From NCBI GenBank assembly GCA_029858565.1, contig JAOUEV010000007.1, positions 1-64,000 on the forward strand: DNA of 64,000 nucleotides. The letters run 5' to 3'. The notes beneath the pieces are model-generated. The model saw nothing but the letters and a program-made list of their open reading frames with translations. It did not search any database and was not told where the DNA came from. Origin of the DNA: Nitrospirota bacterium. GTDB taxonomy: Bacteria > Nitrospirota > UBA9217. Made by a program: the position numbers and the translations under genes. Below, piece by piece: positions 8,104 through 17,844 of the stretch (positions within the stretch are counted from its first letter, which is position 1; the number at the start of each line of letters is the position of its first letter).

Positions 8104-8262
8104 ATGAAAAGGATTACAGCGGCGGTTGCAGCAGGGATGATGGTTTGCGGATTGCTGGTGAGCGGGTGTGAACAAAAGAAGGAAGAGCCGAAGCCGACTC
8201 CTGCGGAGCAGAAGCCCGCGGGTGAGCAGGCGCCGGCAAAGAAATCACCAGTAGGCTGCTGA
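8104..8262 (+). CDS. Small lipoprotein
   Basis: A 52-residue protein. A signal peptide (MKRITAAVAAGMMVCGLL) ends in the lipobox LVSGC, with the lipidated cysteine at residue 22. The mature part is a short Lys/Glu/Pro/Ala-rich tail ending in VGC. No globular domain can fit, so a surface tether or filler role is possible but unproven. The start is ATG 8104 with GGGGGGGAA in front. A hairpin terminator follows about 70 bases after the stop. Confidence 0.7.
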   Translation: MKRITAAVAAGMMVCGLLVSGCEQKKEEPKPTPAEQKPAGEQAPAKKSPVGC

Positions 8263-8331
8263 TGGCCCGAAACCCGAACGTCTTAGGAACATCTTAGGAT
8301 CAAGTCGTTACAATTGACATCGAGCGCGACC

Positions 8332-8366
8332 AAGGCCGGGGAGTGAACTCTCTCCGGCCTTGTTGT
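8332..8366 (+). terminator. Hairpin terminator, GGCCGG family
   Basis: AAGGCCGGGGAG pairs with CTCTCCGGCCTT, then GTTGTT. The 15 upstream bases match those before the hairpin at 3279. Confidence 0.75.
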
Positions 8367-8513
8367 TCGAATATATCGCACTGCACGTCAGAATACCCGG
8401 AAAAAACCCTGCTGACGGCTTTACATATCCTCACGGTGTTGCTACAATAAAATGACCTTGAGGCTGCTGCACGAAGGGCAGTGTCGGGAAATCATCTATG
8501 AGGAGGAGTGGGG

Positions 8514-9236
8514 ATGGTATCAAAGCATGTTGCGGGAAAAGTAGTGGTACTTGTGGGGTGCATGGCGCTTGTCGCCGGATTGGCGTTCTCGAGCGGCGGC
8601 GGCGGGGTGTCGTCTGATGAGGCGTTGCAGATGCTGATGGAGGGCAACAAGCGGTATGTGGAGAGCAAGATGACCAGTTCCGAGCGGTGTACGGCAAGCT
8701 CTCGCGCGGCGATCGCGGCGAGTCAGAAGCCCTACGCGGTCGTTCTTACCTGCTCCGACTCCCGCGTTCCTCCCGAGATCGTCTTTGACAAGGGCCTGGG
8801 CGAGATCTTCGTCGTCCGCGTCGCGGGCAACATTCCCGATCCGGTCGTCGTCGGCAGCATCGAATATTCCGTGGAACATCTGGGCTCGTCGCTCGTGATG
8901 GTGCTCGGGCACGAACGATGCGGCGCTGTCAAGGCAACGGTGGAGTCCAAGGGGAAGAGTAGCGGCAGCGAGAACATCGATGCCATCGTGAGGACCGTCG
9001 AGCCCAGCGTCAAGGCGGCTGCCTCGGCCTGCGCCGCGTGCAAAGGCGAGAAGAACTGCGCGGAGACGAAAACGAGCGAGTTTGTAGAGTGCGTGATCGA
9101 AACGAACGCAGCGGCCGTTGCCGGACAGCTCACGAAGAAATCCAAGATCCTCAAACACCTGGTCGAGGAGAAAAAGATAAAGATTATTGCGGCCAAATAC
9201 GATCTCGATGATGGCGTCGTGACCCTGCTCAAGTAG
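8514..9236 (+). CDS. Exported beta-class carbonic anhydrase
   Basis: A 240-residue protein. The start chosen is ATG 8514, 5 bases after AGGAGGAG, rather than the GTG at 8508. Residues 1-28 form a signal peptide (VVVLVGCMALVAGLAFSS). The zinc site is visible: CSDSRVPPE near residue 80 and GHERCGA near 131-137, giving Cys, His and Cys ligands plus the Asp-Arg dyad. It interconverts CO2 and bicarbonate in the periplasm, where it could supply bicarbonate or buffer pH. An insert near residue 165-185 (SACAACKGEKNCAETK) carries three extra cysteines, unusual for the family and possibly a disulfide or metal site. It stands alone between two terminators. Confidence 0.92.
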   Translation: MVSKHVAGKVVVLVGCMALVAGLAFSSGGGGVSSDEALQMLMEGNKRYVESKMTSSERCTASSRAAIAASQKPYAVVLTCSDSRVPPEIVFDKGLGEIFVVRVAGNIPDPVVVGSIEYSVEHLGSSLVMVLGHERCGAVKATVESKGKSSGSENIDAIVRTVEPSVKAAASACAACKGEKNCAETKTSEFVECVIETNAAAVAGQLTKKSKILKHLVEEKKIKIIAAKYDLDDGVVTLLK

Positions 9237-9331
9237 GATGCAGGCATGTTCCGTTCAGTCTGCTGGCCCGGACCGGCAGCGGGCCAGGCTTAATTATTAA
9301 GATTCCGATTCACATGGATATACGCGCAATC

Positions 9332-9369
9332 AAAAGGCCGGAGGGCGAAAGCTTTCCGGCCTTTTCCGT
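9332..9369 (+). terminator. Hairpin terminator, GGCCGG family
   Basis: AAAAGGCCGGAGGGC pairs with GCTTTCCGGCCTTTT, then CCGTTT. It is about 95 bases after the carbonic anhydrase. Confidence 0.8.
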
Positions 9370-9487
9370 TTAATCCTCCATCCCCGGCCCCCAGGCCGAT
9401 AACCTGATATACTTGAACCCTGTGATGGACATCCGAGAACCTGATGCAGCAAGTTGCAACGGAACGTGCTGCAGGAAGGAGGTTCCT

Positions 9488-9898
9488 TTGAGAATCTTCG
9501 GGAAGATCATTCTGGTGGTCGTGGTCACCCTGGGGCTGCTGGTGACCGGATTCGCCCTGGGCTTTCCGATCGGCATGCACCGCGGTTTTTCATCAGGAAG
9601 TGAATGGGCCATGTTGGAGGCAAAGCTCGCGGCCCGGGAGGCAGGGGTGGTCATGCCGGTCTATATCGACGAGGACGGATGGTTTCACGTAGTGCTCCGG
9701 AAGCAGGCCGATGACGAAGGGACGACCAGGAAACAGCCGGTCTCCGGGGACGTGCAGGCCAGTACGCTGCTCTTTCTGTCCGCGACAGAGAGCGGCTCCG
9801 AGGGATCCGCTCTGCCGGCGGTGACGATTCCCCTGCTGGCCCGTGACGACCGGGACGCGGACGCCCGGTGTGTCCGGCTGTCCGATGTGATACAGTGA
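9488..9898 (+). CDS. Hypothetical membrane-anchored protein
   Basis: A 136-residue protein. The best start is TTG 9488, because AGGAGGT lies 5 bases in front; the reading frame also extends further upstream. Residues about 5-32 form one transmembrane helix or uncleaved signal (IILVVVVTLGLLVTGFALGF). The rest is soluble with VYIDEDGWFHVVLRK and a C-terminal half rich in Ser, Asp and Arg. I do not recognise a family. It is a single gene with its own short promoter region. Confidence 0.55.
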   Translation: MRIFGKIILVVVVTLGLLVTGFALGFPIGMHRGFSSGSEWAMLEAKLAAREAGVVMPVYIDEDGWFHVVLRKQADDEGTTRKQPVSGDVQASTLLFLSATESGSEGSALPAVTIPLLARDDRDADARCVRLSDVIQ

Positions 9899-10042
9899 TT
9901 TTTTCTTAATAGTGATTTCGTCTGAAATCGGGTGGCGGAGCGGGATGCTGCCGACGATTGCAATCTTTTCTCCCGGGATTTATAGTGCTTCTCAGCACGG
10001 TGCGGGCAGGATCAGCCGGAACCGGCGTTCTGAGGAGGAGAA

Positions 10043-10798
10043 GTGAAAAAATTCAGCTGCAGTCTTTGCGGTTCCGTGTGGCAGAAGCAGGGCAAGACCA
10101 ATTGCTGGAGCGCGGACCCTGCTGACGCGCCGGCGAAGCCGGGATATTGTCCCTCCCGGGACCATCTGGCGCTCATCAAGAAGAGCTTCGGCAGATACAA
10201 GGGAGCGGGGCAGGACGCCAGGATCGCGCAGGTGGCCACGCAGGTCGAAGGCCTCTGTTATGCGCGGGCGGAAGGCGGGGTCCTGCGGGCACAGTGGACC
10301 CGCGTGGAGGACACGATCGCTTTCGCCAGGCTGATGGGCTGCCGACGCATCGGCATCGCCACATGCATCGGGCTGCTGGACGAGACGAACCGGCTGTCGC
10401 TCATCCTGCAGGCGCAGGGTTTCGAGGCGCTCTCCGTCTGCTGCAAGAGCGGGAGCATTGACAAGCTCGAGCTCGGGCTCACTGAAGCGGACAAGGTCCG
10501 GCCCGGCACGTTCGAACCTGCCTGCAACCCCGTTGCGCAGGCCCGGCTGCTGAACGGCGCGAAAACGGACATGAACATCATCATGGGGCTCTGCGTGGGC
10601 CATGACATGCTGTTCAGCAAACACTCCAAAGCACCGGTCACGACCCTGGTCGTCAAGGACCGGGTGACCGGCCACAATCCCGCAGCCGTGCTCTACGGCC
10701 AGAACTTCTATTACAAGCGTCTCCTGACGCAGCAGCTCCCGGTCGAACTCCGAAGCGGCGCCAGCAGGCGTCGCGGGCCAGCGAAGAAGCGGAAGTAG
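10043..10798 (+). CDS. DUF1847 family protein
   Basis: A 251-residue protein starting at GTG 10043 behind GAGGAGGAG. The N-terminus has a cysteine pair in CSLCGSVW and further Cys in TNCWSAD and GYCPSRD, which suggests a bound metal. The core follows the DUF1847 pattern: RVEDTIAFARLMGCRRIGIA, a central CCKSGSIDK, then FEPACNPVAQA, LNGAKTDMNIIMGLCVGHD and LVVKDRVTGHNP. Such proteins occur in anaerobes and are thought to bind metal, but no activity is established. The C-terminus adds a basic tail (SRRRGPAKKRK). Repeat B follows 25 bases after the stop. Confidence 0.85.
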   Translation: MKKFSCSLCGSVWQKQGKTNCWSADPADAPAKPGYCPSRDHLALIKKSFGRYKGAGQDARIAQVATQVEGLCYARAEGGVLRAQWTRVEDTIAFARLMGCRRIGIATCIGLLDETNRLSLILQAQGFEALSVCCKSGSIDKLELGLTEADKVRPGTFEPACNPVAQARLLNGAKTDMNIIMGLCVGHDMLFSKHSKAPVTTLVVKDRVTGHNPAAVLYGQNFYYKRLLTQQLPVELRSGASRRRGPAKKRK

Positions 10799-10822
10799 GG
10801 AAGTGCTGCGGGAAGGGAACAC

Positions 10823-10875
10823 ATCCGGGTCGGACCAAACCAAGTGATTGCTGGACAATCGGAATCCGGAAAAAA
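10823..10875 (+). repeat. Dispersed repeat B, copy 2
   Basis: ATCCGGGTCGGACCAAACCA, then GATTGCTGGACAATC and GGAATCCGG. It is closely related to 4614-4665 and 19293-19357. Confidence 0.75.
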
Positions 10876-11036
10876 CGGCCCTCGATCCCATAGGTCCGGT
10901 TGCCTTTATTGCATGAGACGTGACGAGCGGCAGGGAATCAGACGTAACTCTTCTGAATGCCATTGTATTCCCGATAGCGGGCAACAACCCGTAAAGAGCT
11001 GACCCCCGGTGACGTTGGTAGTTTGCGCCCGGACCG

Positions 11037-12083
11037 TCATGCATGCCGGGTGAAGATCCCGTCCATCTCGGGCGCGATCTCACAGAAGGCCTTGAGCACC
11101 GCCGGATCGAAGTGCTCCGGCATCGTCCGGCCGTCGCCCTCGGTGATGATCCGGAACGCCGCGGGGTGGCTCAGCGGCGGCTTGTAGGGCCGCCGGCACC
11201 GCAGCGCATCATAGTGGTCCACGAGCATAACGATCCTGGCCGCGAGGGGGATCGCCTCGCCCGCGAGGCCGCGCGGATACCCGCCTCCGTCCCACCGCTC
11301 ATGGTGGCTCAGGGCGATCTCCGCTGTCATCTGGATCCGGGGGAACGCCGACCCGGTGAGGATCCGCTCGCCGATGACCGTATGGGTCTTCATGATATCG
11401 AACTCCTCCGGCGTCAGCGGACCGGTCTTCAGGAGGATGCTGTCGGGGATCCCGATCTTCCCGATGTCATGCAGCTGGGCTGCGAAGGTGATCGTCTCGA
11501 CGAAATCCGGCGGCAGGTCCATGACCCGGGCGACCCTGCCCGAGTACGTTCCGATCCGTGCGATGTGGGTGCCGGTGTCCGTGTCCCGGTATTCGGCTGC
11601 GGCGGTGAGCCTGCGGATCATTTCGTCGCTCATGGTCCGAACCTGCTGCGTCCGCTCGCGCACCTCCTGTTCGAGGAGCTGGTTGTGCCGGAGCATGAAG
11701 TCGCCGTACGCCTTGATCACCAGCAGGTTCCTGAGCCGGATGGTCAGTTCCGTCCGGTCGATGGGCTTGGACAGGAACTCGTTGGCGCCGGCATCGAGAC
11801 CGCGGAGCCGGGATGCCCGGTCGTGCAGCGCCGTCACCATGATGACCGGGATGGTCCGGGTGGCGGGGTCGTCCTTGATGCGCCGGCACGCCTCGTAGCC
11901 GTCCAGGACCGGCATCATGATGTCGAGGATGATCAGGTCGGGCGCGCCGTCACGGGCCCGCTGCACCGCTTCCTCGCCGTTGGCCGCGGTGTCCACGGCA
12001 TATCCCAGGGGGACGATCCAGTTGATGAGCAGACGGACGTTGCTTTCCTCGTCGTCCACGATCAGGATCTTTTCGCCGGGCAT
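11037..12083 (-). CDS. Response regulator with HD-GYP c-di-GMP phosphodiesterase domain
   Basis: A 348-residue protein. Residues 1-125 are a receiver domain: acidic pair in IVDDEESN, phospho-acceptor Asp in LIILDIMMP near 53, and the conserved lysine in FLSKPIDR. A short coiled linker follows. Residues about 150-340 are an HD-GYP domain with [10 protein letters not shown] near 201 and [14 protein letters not shown], the signature that hydrolyses cyclic di-GMP. The gene begins 47 bases after the hybrid kinase in front of it on the same strand, so the two are probably one operon and the kinase may phosphorylate this receiver. It would link the haem-sensing kinase to c-di-GMP breakdown. Confidence 0.92.
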   Translation of the reverse strand: MPGEKILIVDDEESNVRLLINWIVPLGYAVDTAANGEEAVQRARDGAPDLIILDIMMPVLDGYEACRRIKDDPATRTIPVIMVTALHDRASRLRGLDAGANEFLSKPIDRTELTIRLRNLLVIKAYGDFMLRHNQLLEQEVRERTQQVRTMSDEMIRRLTAAAEYRDTDTGTHIARIGTYSGRVARVMDLPPDFVETITFAAQLHDIGKIGIPDSILLKTGPLTPEEFDIMKTHTVIGERILTGSAFPRIQMTAEIALSHHERWDGGGYPRGLAGEAIPLAARIVMLVDHYDALRCRRPYKPPLSHPAAFRIITEGDGRTMPEHFDPAVLKAFCEIAPEMDGIFTRHA

Positions 12084-12130
12084 GTCGAGCTCCTTTCACA
12101 GGGTACGGCCGGCCTGGCCGGGACCGCGGG

Positions 12131-14815
12131 TCACCGATCCAGGATCTCCCGCACTTTGTGCAGGAGGTCCCGCGGGGCAATGGGCTTCTGGACGAAGTCG
12201 GCGCCTGTTTCGGCAAGCCCTTTGGACGTGAGGGTGTCCATTGTATAACCGCTCACGAAGAGGGCTTTGATGCCGGGACGCGCCTTCCGGATCTCCTCGT
12301 AGGCTTCTTTCCCGCTCTTCTTCGGCATGATCACGTCCAGGATGACCAGTTGGATCGCGTCCCGCTGCTCGCTGAACCGGGCGATGGCCTCGGCTCCGTC
12401 CTGTGCGGGTACGACCTGATAGCCGAAGGACTCGAGGATCGTCCGGGTCATGCTGCGCAGCGCGGCGTCGTCCTCGGCCAGGAGAATGGTCTCGGTCCCG
12501 ACGAGGACGGCGGCCGGGGCCTCCGCCCGGTTCGCCCGGACGGCTTCCTCCTCGAGGAGCGGCAGGTAGACGTTGAAGACCGAGCCGTGGCCCGGCTCGC
12601 TGTAGACGGTGAGGTAGCCGTTGTGCTGCTTGATGATCCCGTAGGAGATCGCGAGGCCGAGCCCGGTGCCTTCCCCGACGGGCTTCGTCGTGAAGAAGGG
12701 CTCGAAGATCTTCTTTTGCGTCTCCGCGTCGATTCCGTGGCCCGTGTCGGCGACCGTGAGGAGCGCATACCTGCCAGGCTTGCCGTAGCCGTAGGCGGCG
12801 ACCTGCTTCGCCTCCATCTCGGTGAGCCGCGTGGCAATCGTCAGGGACCCGCCGTTCGGCATCGCGTCCTTCGCGTTCGTGGCGAGGTTCATCAGCACCT
12901 GCTCGATCTGCCCGGCATCGACCATTACCGGCAGCGGCCGGTCCGCCAGCTCCAGGCGGAGGTCGATGTTCTCCTTGATCAGGCGGCCGATCAATTTCCT
13001 GAGGCCCCGGACGATCTCGTTGAGGTTCACGGTCCGCACGTCGACGACCTGTTTCCGGCTGAATGTCAGCAGCCGCCGGGTGATGGACTCGGCCCGCTCG
13101 GCGGCGGCGAGCACCTCGTGCAGCTGCTCCTTTTCCGGCCGCCCGGCGTCCAGTTTTTCCAGCATCAGCGAGCTGTACCCCATGATGACGTTCAGGATAT
13201 TGTTGAAGTCGTGCGCGATGCCGCCCGCCAGCGTGCCGACCGCCTCCATCTTCTGCGCGTGCCGGAGCTGCTCTTCCAGCTGTGCCCGCTCGTCGGCCAT
13301 GCGCAGGTGTTCGGTAATGTCCCGCTTGACCGCCACGTAGTTGACGATCCGGCCCGCGGCGTCGTGGACCGGCGAGATCGTCGCGTTCTCGGTATAGAGC
13401 GTCCCATCCTTTTTCCGGTTGACGATCCGGCCTTCCCAGGTCCGGCCCGACGTGATGGTGTCCCAGAGGACGCGATAGAACGCATCGTCCTGCCTGCCGC
13501 TCTTGAGGAGGCGCGGGTTCCGGCCGATCGCCTCGGCGCGCGTGTAGCCCGTCACGGTCTCGAACATGGGGTTGACGTACTGGATCGTGCCCTGCGCGTC
13601 GGTGACCACCACGGTTTCGCCCGCCTGCTCGATTGCGACGGTGAGCCGCTCGCGCTCCTGCTCCGCGCGCTTGCGCTCGGTGATGTCCTGGTACAGCCCG
13701 ATGAAATGGTGCGGCGCGCCCGCGGCGTCCCGGATGATCGCGGGACTGATGATGAAGTGGACGATACCGCCGTCCTTTTTCACGAACCGCTTCTCGAAGG
13801 AGGCGAACTCCAGGTCGCCGGCGATCATCCGCTGCAGGTATCCGATCCCGATCGGGACGTCATCGGGATGGGTAATGTCGGAGAAGGTCCTGGTCAGGAG
13901 CTCAGCCTCCGTATATCCCAGCGTCTCGCACAGGAGCCGGTTGACCTTGATGAACCGGCCCGTCAGGTCGACGATGGCCCCGCAGACCGCGGCGTTCTCG
14001 AAGGCGCCGCGGAAGCGCTGCTCGCTCTCCAGCAGCGCCTGCTCCGCGGCGTCGCGGTCGCGCATGTTTTTCCGCAGGCGCCGGCCGATAAACCCGAGGC
14101 CGAGCAGTCCCAGCGCCCAGACCGTGCCGTAGCCGGCCGCCATGGAGCGGGTGTGGAAGCTGATCGCGGCCAGGTGGGATTCGAGCGGGATCGAGCCGCT
14201 GATGCCGCCGCGGATATCGCCGACCCTGTAGCCCTGCTTGGCATGGCACTTCAGGCAGTCCTGCTCTGTGAGCAGAGGCCGCATGAGGCGCAGATGGGGC
14301 TTGCCGTCGAGTTCGACCACGGAGCTGTACTCAGCCTCACCCTGGGCGATCTTCTGCAGGGCAAGGGTCTCCCACGCATCCGGCGCGTTCCCGGGCCGGA
14401 CCGGTTTGAGGCTGGTGACGTGGCCCCGCTGGCCGTAGAGGTCCTTTCCCCGCTCATGGACCTGCCGCATCATGTACGACGGGTTTACCAGCGTCAGGCG
14501 GCGGCCCGAAGGCGTGGTGATGTCGCGCTCCGGCACATGGGCCAGGTAGGGATTTGGCGGCGTGGTGTCCGTGACCGGCACGTACGCCCCGCCGTGGGAG
14601 GCCAGCCATTCCCGGTAAGCGACGTCCTTGATCAGGGCCTCCCGCGCTTCGAACCGCGCCTGGTCGAACAGGTTCCGCGTCACTTCCCGGGTGTCCAGCG
14701 TCAGAAGCAGCACGATCAGGGCGGTCCAGAGCGCTGCAACGGTCCACTGGTAGCGGGTGAGGTTGATCGAACGAAATGCCTCGGGTACCCTGGTATGGTC
14801 GTCGCTTGTAAGCAT
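12131..14815 (-). CDS. DUF3365 (Tll0287-like haem-sensor) hybrid histidine kinase
   Basis: An 894-residue protein starting at ATG 14815 behind AAAGGA; the reading frame runs further upstream without a better site. One transmembrane helix (about 22-42) leads into a periplasmic DUF3365/Tll0287-like domain with a c-type haem motif CLKCH near 188-192 and the family hallmark [13 protein letters not shown] second transmembrane helix is near 228-248. Two PAS domains follow (about 270-510), then HisKA with the phospho-histidine in GGIAHDFNN near 533, a HATPase domain ([13 protein letters not shown]) and a C-terminal receiver with Asp in VILDVIMP near 825. The haem suggests redox or gas sensing. It shares its architecture with the kinase at 60126. 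Confidence 0.92.
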   Translation of the reverse strand: MLTSDDHTRVPEAFRSINLTRYQWTVAALWTALIVLLLTLDTREVTRNLFDQARFEAREALIKDVAYREWLASHGGAYVPVTDTTPPNPYLAHVPERDITTPSGRRLTLVNPSYMMRQVHERGKDLYGQRGHVTSLKPVRPGNAPDAWETLALQKIAQGEAEYSSVVELDGKPHLRLMRPLLTEQDCLKCHAKQGYRVGDIRGGISGSIPLESHLAAISFHTRSMAAGYGTVWALGLLGLGFIGRRLRKNMRDRDAAEQALLESEQRFRGAFENAAVCGAIVDLTGRFIKVNRLLCETLGYTEAELLTRTFSDITHPDDVPIGIGYLQRMIAGDLEFASFEKRFVKKDGGIVHFIISPAIIRDAAGAPHHFIGLYQDITERKRAEQERERLTVAIEQAGETVVVTDAQGTIQYVNPMFETVTGYTRAEAIGRNPRLLKSGRQDDAFYRVLWDTITSGRTWEGRIVNRKKDGTLYTENATISPVHDAAGRIVNYVAVKRDITEHLRMADERAQLEEQLRHAQKMEAVGTLAGGIAHDFNNILNVIMGYSSLMLEKLDAGRPEKEQLHEVLAAAERAESITRRLLTFSRKQVVDVRTVNLNEIVRGLRKLIGRLIKENIDLRLELADRPLPVMVDAGQIEQVLMNLATNAKDAMPNGGSLTIATRLTEMEAKQVAAYGYGKPGRYALLTVADTGHGIDAETQKKIFEPFFTTKPVGEGTGLGLAISYGIIKQHNGYLTVYSEPGHGSVFNVYLPLLEEEAVRANRAEAPAAVLVGTETILLAEDDAALRSMTRTILESFGYQVVPAQDGAEAIARFSEQRDAIQLVILDVIMPKKSGKEAYEEIRKARPGIKALFVSGYTMDTLTSKGLAETGADFVQKPIAPRDLLHKVREILDR

Positions 14816-14934
14816 GGTCCTTTGTCTTCTGCTGATGGTGTTCTCTCGTAGAGGGCTTCGCCTGTGAGCGTACCGCGCATCAGCCTTCGCACTCATATAA
14901 GTATAGCAGGTTGTCCGACGGCATCGGAGGGTTG

Positions 14935-15312
14935 TCAGACGTTTCCATCGATTCGGATATCCCCGGTCTCCTTCGTTCTACTATATGATTCGGCCAAGAG
15001 ATCGGTCTGCAGCAGGCGGGCAAGGATCTTAGCGTCGAGCTTGTCGGTGTTGATCTTCGCTTCTGCAATTGCCCGGGTTTTGCGTGGATGGACGAGATGG
15101 ATCTCCGGGCTCTTGCCCTCCGGCAGTCCGTAGCAGGAGTAGCGGCCGCCGGTTGCCTCGATGGCGATCTTGCTGTCTACGGGAGGCCGGTCAGCGAAAC
15201 CGATGTGGTCATCCGGCTTATTCTTGAGCCGAACCGTCTCTATGACCTGGCCTTTGTCGTCCATGCCGGCTGCAACAGCGTAAGGCTCATGATAGTTTAC
15301 TCCTACGTGCAT
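14935..15312 (-). pseudogene. IS110-family transposase N-terminal remnant
   Basis: From an ATG at 15312 the minus strand reads MHVGVNYHEPYAVAAGMDD, then KIAIEATGGRY and AKINTDKLDAKILARLLQTD, the DEDD (RuvC-like) N-terminal half of IS110 transposases. Homology fades after SYSRTKETGDIRI and a stop follows, so the serine-containing C-terminal transposase domain is missing. In the middle the usual PVxxFK-like region also looks altered. No terminal repeats are visible, as is usual for IS110. Confidence 0.8.
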
Positions 15313-15769
15313 GGCTGCACCGCAGCTTGGGTTTGTGCCATTCCGCCAGGATGGGCGCCAAATATCCCGTGTATGCGGGATTGGTCCTGTAAGACCGATT
15401 ATAGTCAACGGCTGTTGCAGTCTTTTCCTGTTGTCAGGCTTTAGACGTGCAACTATCGACTGACATCCGGTTCGTTCTCTCCGACCGTTTGTCAGAAAAA
15501 AATGATCTTCCTTGTCTCCAGCCCTACCCTTGGGTAAAAAAACTTTCCTCCGCATGTATGCAAAATTCGACTTACCGCTACAAAGAATAATATCCTGCAA
15601 AAGAACGATTCTTTGTGAGCAAAATCACAGGTGCGTTTTATCACGTCAAGGAAGAGTCTGCTATGCTGATAGGAAGTCGCGGTGATATCCGGAGGGAATG
15701 CTCTCTCTGAGAGAGATGGACCGATTGCCGAACGTTCCCCGTGCCCAAGCAAAAGGAGGACCTGCATCC
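15313..15769. other. Intergenic stretch without a recognised gene
   Basis: It contains the 5' flank of the IS110 remnant and the leader of the HAMP/cytochrome operon. I see no coding pattern and no clear promoter. Confidence 0.4.
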
Positions 15770-16339
15770 ATGCAATTCATCGAAGCGTCATTCACGCGCC
15801 CCTACTATCGAAGAAAACTCTTCTTCTCCACTCTCGTGATCGTCGTGCTTGCATCCCTCTGCGCCGCCGCCGGGCTGCTCGCGGTCTTCCCGTCGGTGTC
15901 CGGGGCCTGCTACGGCGCCGTGATCACGACGCTCCATGCTTTCGAAAGGATGCTGGTCCCGACGATCGCGACGCTTTTCGCGGTCATGACGGGGCTGCTC
16001 GCGCTGGCGGTCTCTTTCCTGCACCTGTTCTATTCCCACCGCATTGCAGGACCGGCGTTCCGGCTCGGACAAGAGGCTGCGCGGATCGGCAGCGGTGACC
16101 TGCGTGCGGATTTTCGACTGCGCCGTAAGGACAACCTGACCGATCTTGAGGACAGCCTGAAGCAGGTGGCCTGCCGGTACCGGGAAACCGTCGATGCTCT
16201 CGAACAGCTGACGTCCGTCCTGGACAGGCAAGCGGCTTCGCTCGACGGATCGAACAGGCCTGCAGTTGAAAAAGCCGTCCGCGAAATGACCGTTGCGGCG
16301 GCCGCCATGGAAAAAATCGTTTCGGAGATACGGGCATGA
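15770..16339 (+). CDS. Membrane protein with two TM helices and a HAMP domain, no output domain
   Basis: A 189-residue protein starting at ATG 15770, 9 bases after AGGAGGA. Helices lie at about 17-40 and 60-83 with a short periplasmic loop of only about 20 residues. A HAMP domain follows (HRIAGPAFRLGQEAARIGSG, then DLRADFRLRRKDNLTDLE), then a helical tail (ALEQLTSVLDRQAASL). HAMP relays signals from a membrane sensor to a kinase or methyl-accepting domain, but here the protein stops after the coiled tail. The stop overlaps the start of the heptahaem cytochrome by 4 bases (ATGA). The second HAMP protein downstream has the same layout. The pair may transmit the redox state of the cytochrome; that is inference. 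Confidence 0.75.
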   Translation: MQFIEASFTRPYYRRKLFFSTLVIVVLASLCAAAGLLAVFPSVSGACYGAVITTLHAFERMLVPTIATLFAVMTGLLALAVSFLHLFYSHRIAGPAFRLGQEAARIGSGDLRADFRLRRKDNLTDLEDSLKQVACRYRETVDALEQLTSVLDRQAASLDGSNRPAVEKAVREMTVAAAAMEKIVSEIRA

Positions 16340-17142
16340 AAAGAGCAATCGTCGGGACGCTGCTGTTCCTTGCAATCGCCGGTTCCCTGTGGTCATCGCT
16401 CCGAACCGGCGTCCATGATTTTACCGGAGACCGCTGCGGCGACTGCCATGCCGTTGCGCCGGTGAAGGGCGACCCGCGGGCGGCAATCATGAAGGCTCCG
16501 ATCAGCGAGCTCTGCGGCAGATGCCATCGAAGGGAGGACACTATTCTCTCCCATCCCGTGGAGATGATTCCTCTTGACGCGGTTGTGCCCCGGGATCTGC
16601 CGCTGTCCTGGGACGGGAAAATGACCTGCAGCACCTGCCACGATATGCACGCGACAGCCCCCCTTGCCGGGGAAGGGCTCCGGCGCTTGCTGCGGCGGCC
16701 CGTCGACGGCCGCGCATTCTGCGAGGTCTGTCATAACCACGGCGTACTCGCTTCACAGGACGGGGCCAGGCACTCGCAGCGGTTGGCTGCGGCTCACCTG
16801 AGGACCAGCGGGAGGCAGAACGTGAGAACCGATAGAGTTTCGAGTTTCTGCATGGAATGCCATGATGGGACTACCGGCCAACTGGTTGCGGTAAAAAACG
16901 GTTCCTGCCGCCGCGTGAGCGGGGCTGATTCGCCCCAGGACCGTTCGCATCCCGTCGGCATCAACTACCGCGCCGCGATGGCAAAACGCGGAGGCCTGCA
17001 TGCGCCGGAAGAAATCGTCGCCAAGATCAAACTTGTCAATGGCCGGGTGAGCTGCATTTCCTGCCACGACCTGTATTCCCGAAATTCGAAATTGCTCGCA
17101 GCGACGCCGACGAACCTGTGCACGACCTGCCATGATAAATGA
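16336..17142 (+). CDS. Heptahaem c-type cytochrome
   Basis: A 268-residue protein with an N-terminal signal/anchor (GTLLFLAIAGSLWSSL). Seven CxxCH motifs attach haem c: CGDCH, CGRCH, CSTCH, CEVCH, CMECH, CISCH and CTTCH, spread along the chain as in NrfH/c3-like multihaem proteins. Extra histidines can act as distal ligands. It should be periplasmic and pass electrons between the quinone pool and outer acceptors, or act as a redox sensor. The start overlaps the upstream HAMP gene by 4 bases, and the second HAMP gene starts 20 bases after the stop, so all three form one operon. CxxCH density is high for its length. Confidence 0.88.
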   Translation: MKRAIVGTLLFLAIAGSLWSSLRTGVHDFTGDRCGDCHAVAPVKGDPRAAIMKAPISELCGRCHRREDTILSHPVEMIPLDAVVPRDLPLSWDGKMTCSTCHDMHATAPLAGEGLRRLLRRPVDGRAFCEVCHNHGVLASQDGARHSQRLAAAHLRTSGRQNVRTDRVSSFCMECHDGTTGQLVAVKNGSCRRVSGADSPQDRSHPVGINYRAAMAKRGGLHAPEEIVAKIKLVNGRVSCISCHDLYSRNSKLLAATPTNLCTTCHDK

Positions 17143-17161
17143 TGCGGAGAGGGAGGAAATC

Positions 17162-17743
17162 ATGAGAACAAACCGCAGGAAGCAGTATTTCATCGACAAA
17201 AGCTATCAGACGAGGTTCATCCTGAGATTCGTCATCGTCACCGCCCTGTGGTCGGCGGCGGCGCTTTTGCTGTTCGCCTGGATCGCACGTCAACGGATCG
17301 AGACGGAGATGTATTCCAGCCATCTCACTATCGCATCGTCCCAAGAACTGCTCCTCCCGTCGGCGCTCTATTCCGAAGGAATCGCGCTGCTGCTCTACTC
17401 AGTCCTGCTTGCCTACGCCATCTTCGACCTCGGAAAAAGGATTTCGGCGCCCCTCTTCATGCTTAAAAAGGACCTTGCGAGGATCGGAGCCGGGGACCTG
17501 GCAATTCCCGTTCGTCTGCGGCCTGGCGACGAGTTTCAGGACCTTGCCGGGGAGGTGGACCGCATGCGCGCAGGATTGGGCTCGCGTTTCGCGGAAATCA
17601 AGGGCGCACAGCAACGGCTATCCCGGGCCGTTTCCGAACTGGATCTGTCCATGCGCCAGGGCCTGCCCCTGTCGGAGCCGATCGGTGAAATCAGGAAGGC
17701 TGCGTCCGCTGCGCAGGAATCGCTGCGCCCATTTACGCTGTAG
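17162..17743 (+). CDS. Second HAMP membrane protein of the cytochrome operon
   Basis: A 193-residue protein. The start chosen is ATG 17162, 5 bases after GGGAGGAA; an earlier in-frame ATG at 17132 overlaps the cytochrome gene. Two transmembrane helices (about 18-42 and 70-90) enclose a short periplasmic segment. A HAMP domain (KRISAPLFMLKKDLARIGAG, then DLAIPVRLRPGDEFQDLAGE) and a helical tail follow. As in the first gene there is no kinase, GGDEF or methyl-accepting domain. The two HAMP proteins share the layout but little sequence, so a heterodimeric four-helix HAMP bundle is possible. Confidence 0.75.
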   Translation: MRTNRRKQYFIDKSYQTRFILRFVIVTALWSAAALLLFAWIARQRIETEMYSSHLTIASSQELLLPSALYSEGIALLLYSVLLAYAIFDLGKRISAPLFMLKKDLARIGAGDLAIPVRLRPGDEFQDLAGEVDRMRAGLGSRFAEIKGAQQRLSRAVSELDLSMRQGLPLSEPIGEIRKAASAAQESLRPFTL

Positions 17744-17844
17744 AAGCGCGGGTTGGGATCGTCTTCTACGCTTGCGCCGAAACCAGGAAGCGTCTTCGGG
17801 TCTCTTTTGAGGCACTCCTGCCGGTTCTCTGCTACCCTTGCCTC

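Noticed and set aside
11043-14851. Long plus-strand open frames of 400 and 897 codons opposite the kinase and HD-GYP genes
   Set aside because: They are mirror frames created by the codon bias of GC-rich genes; no domain pattern or ribosome binding site.
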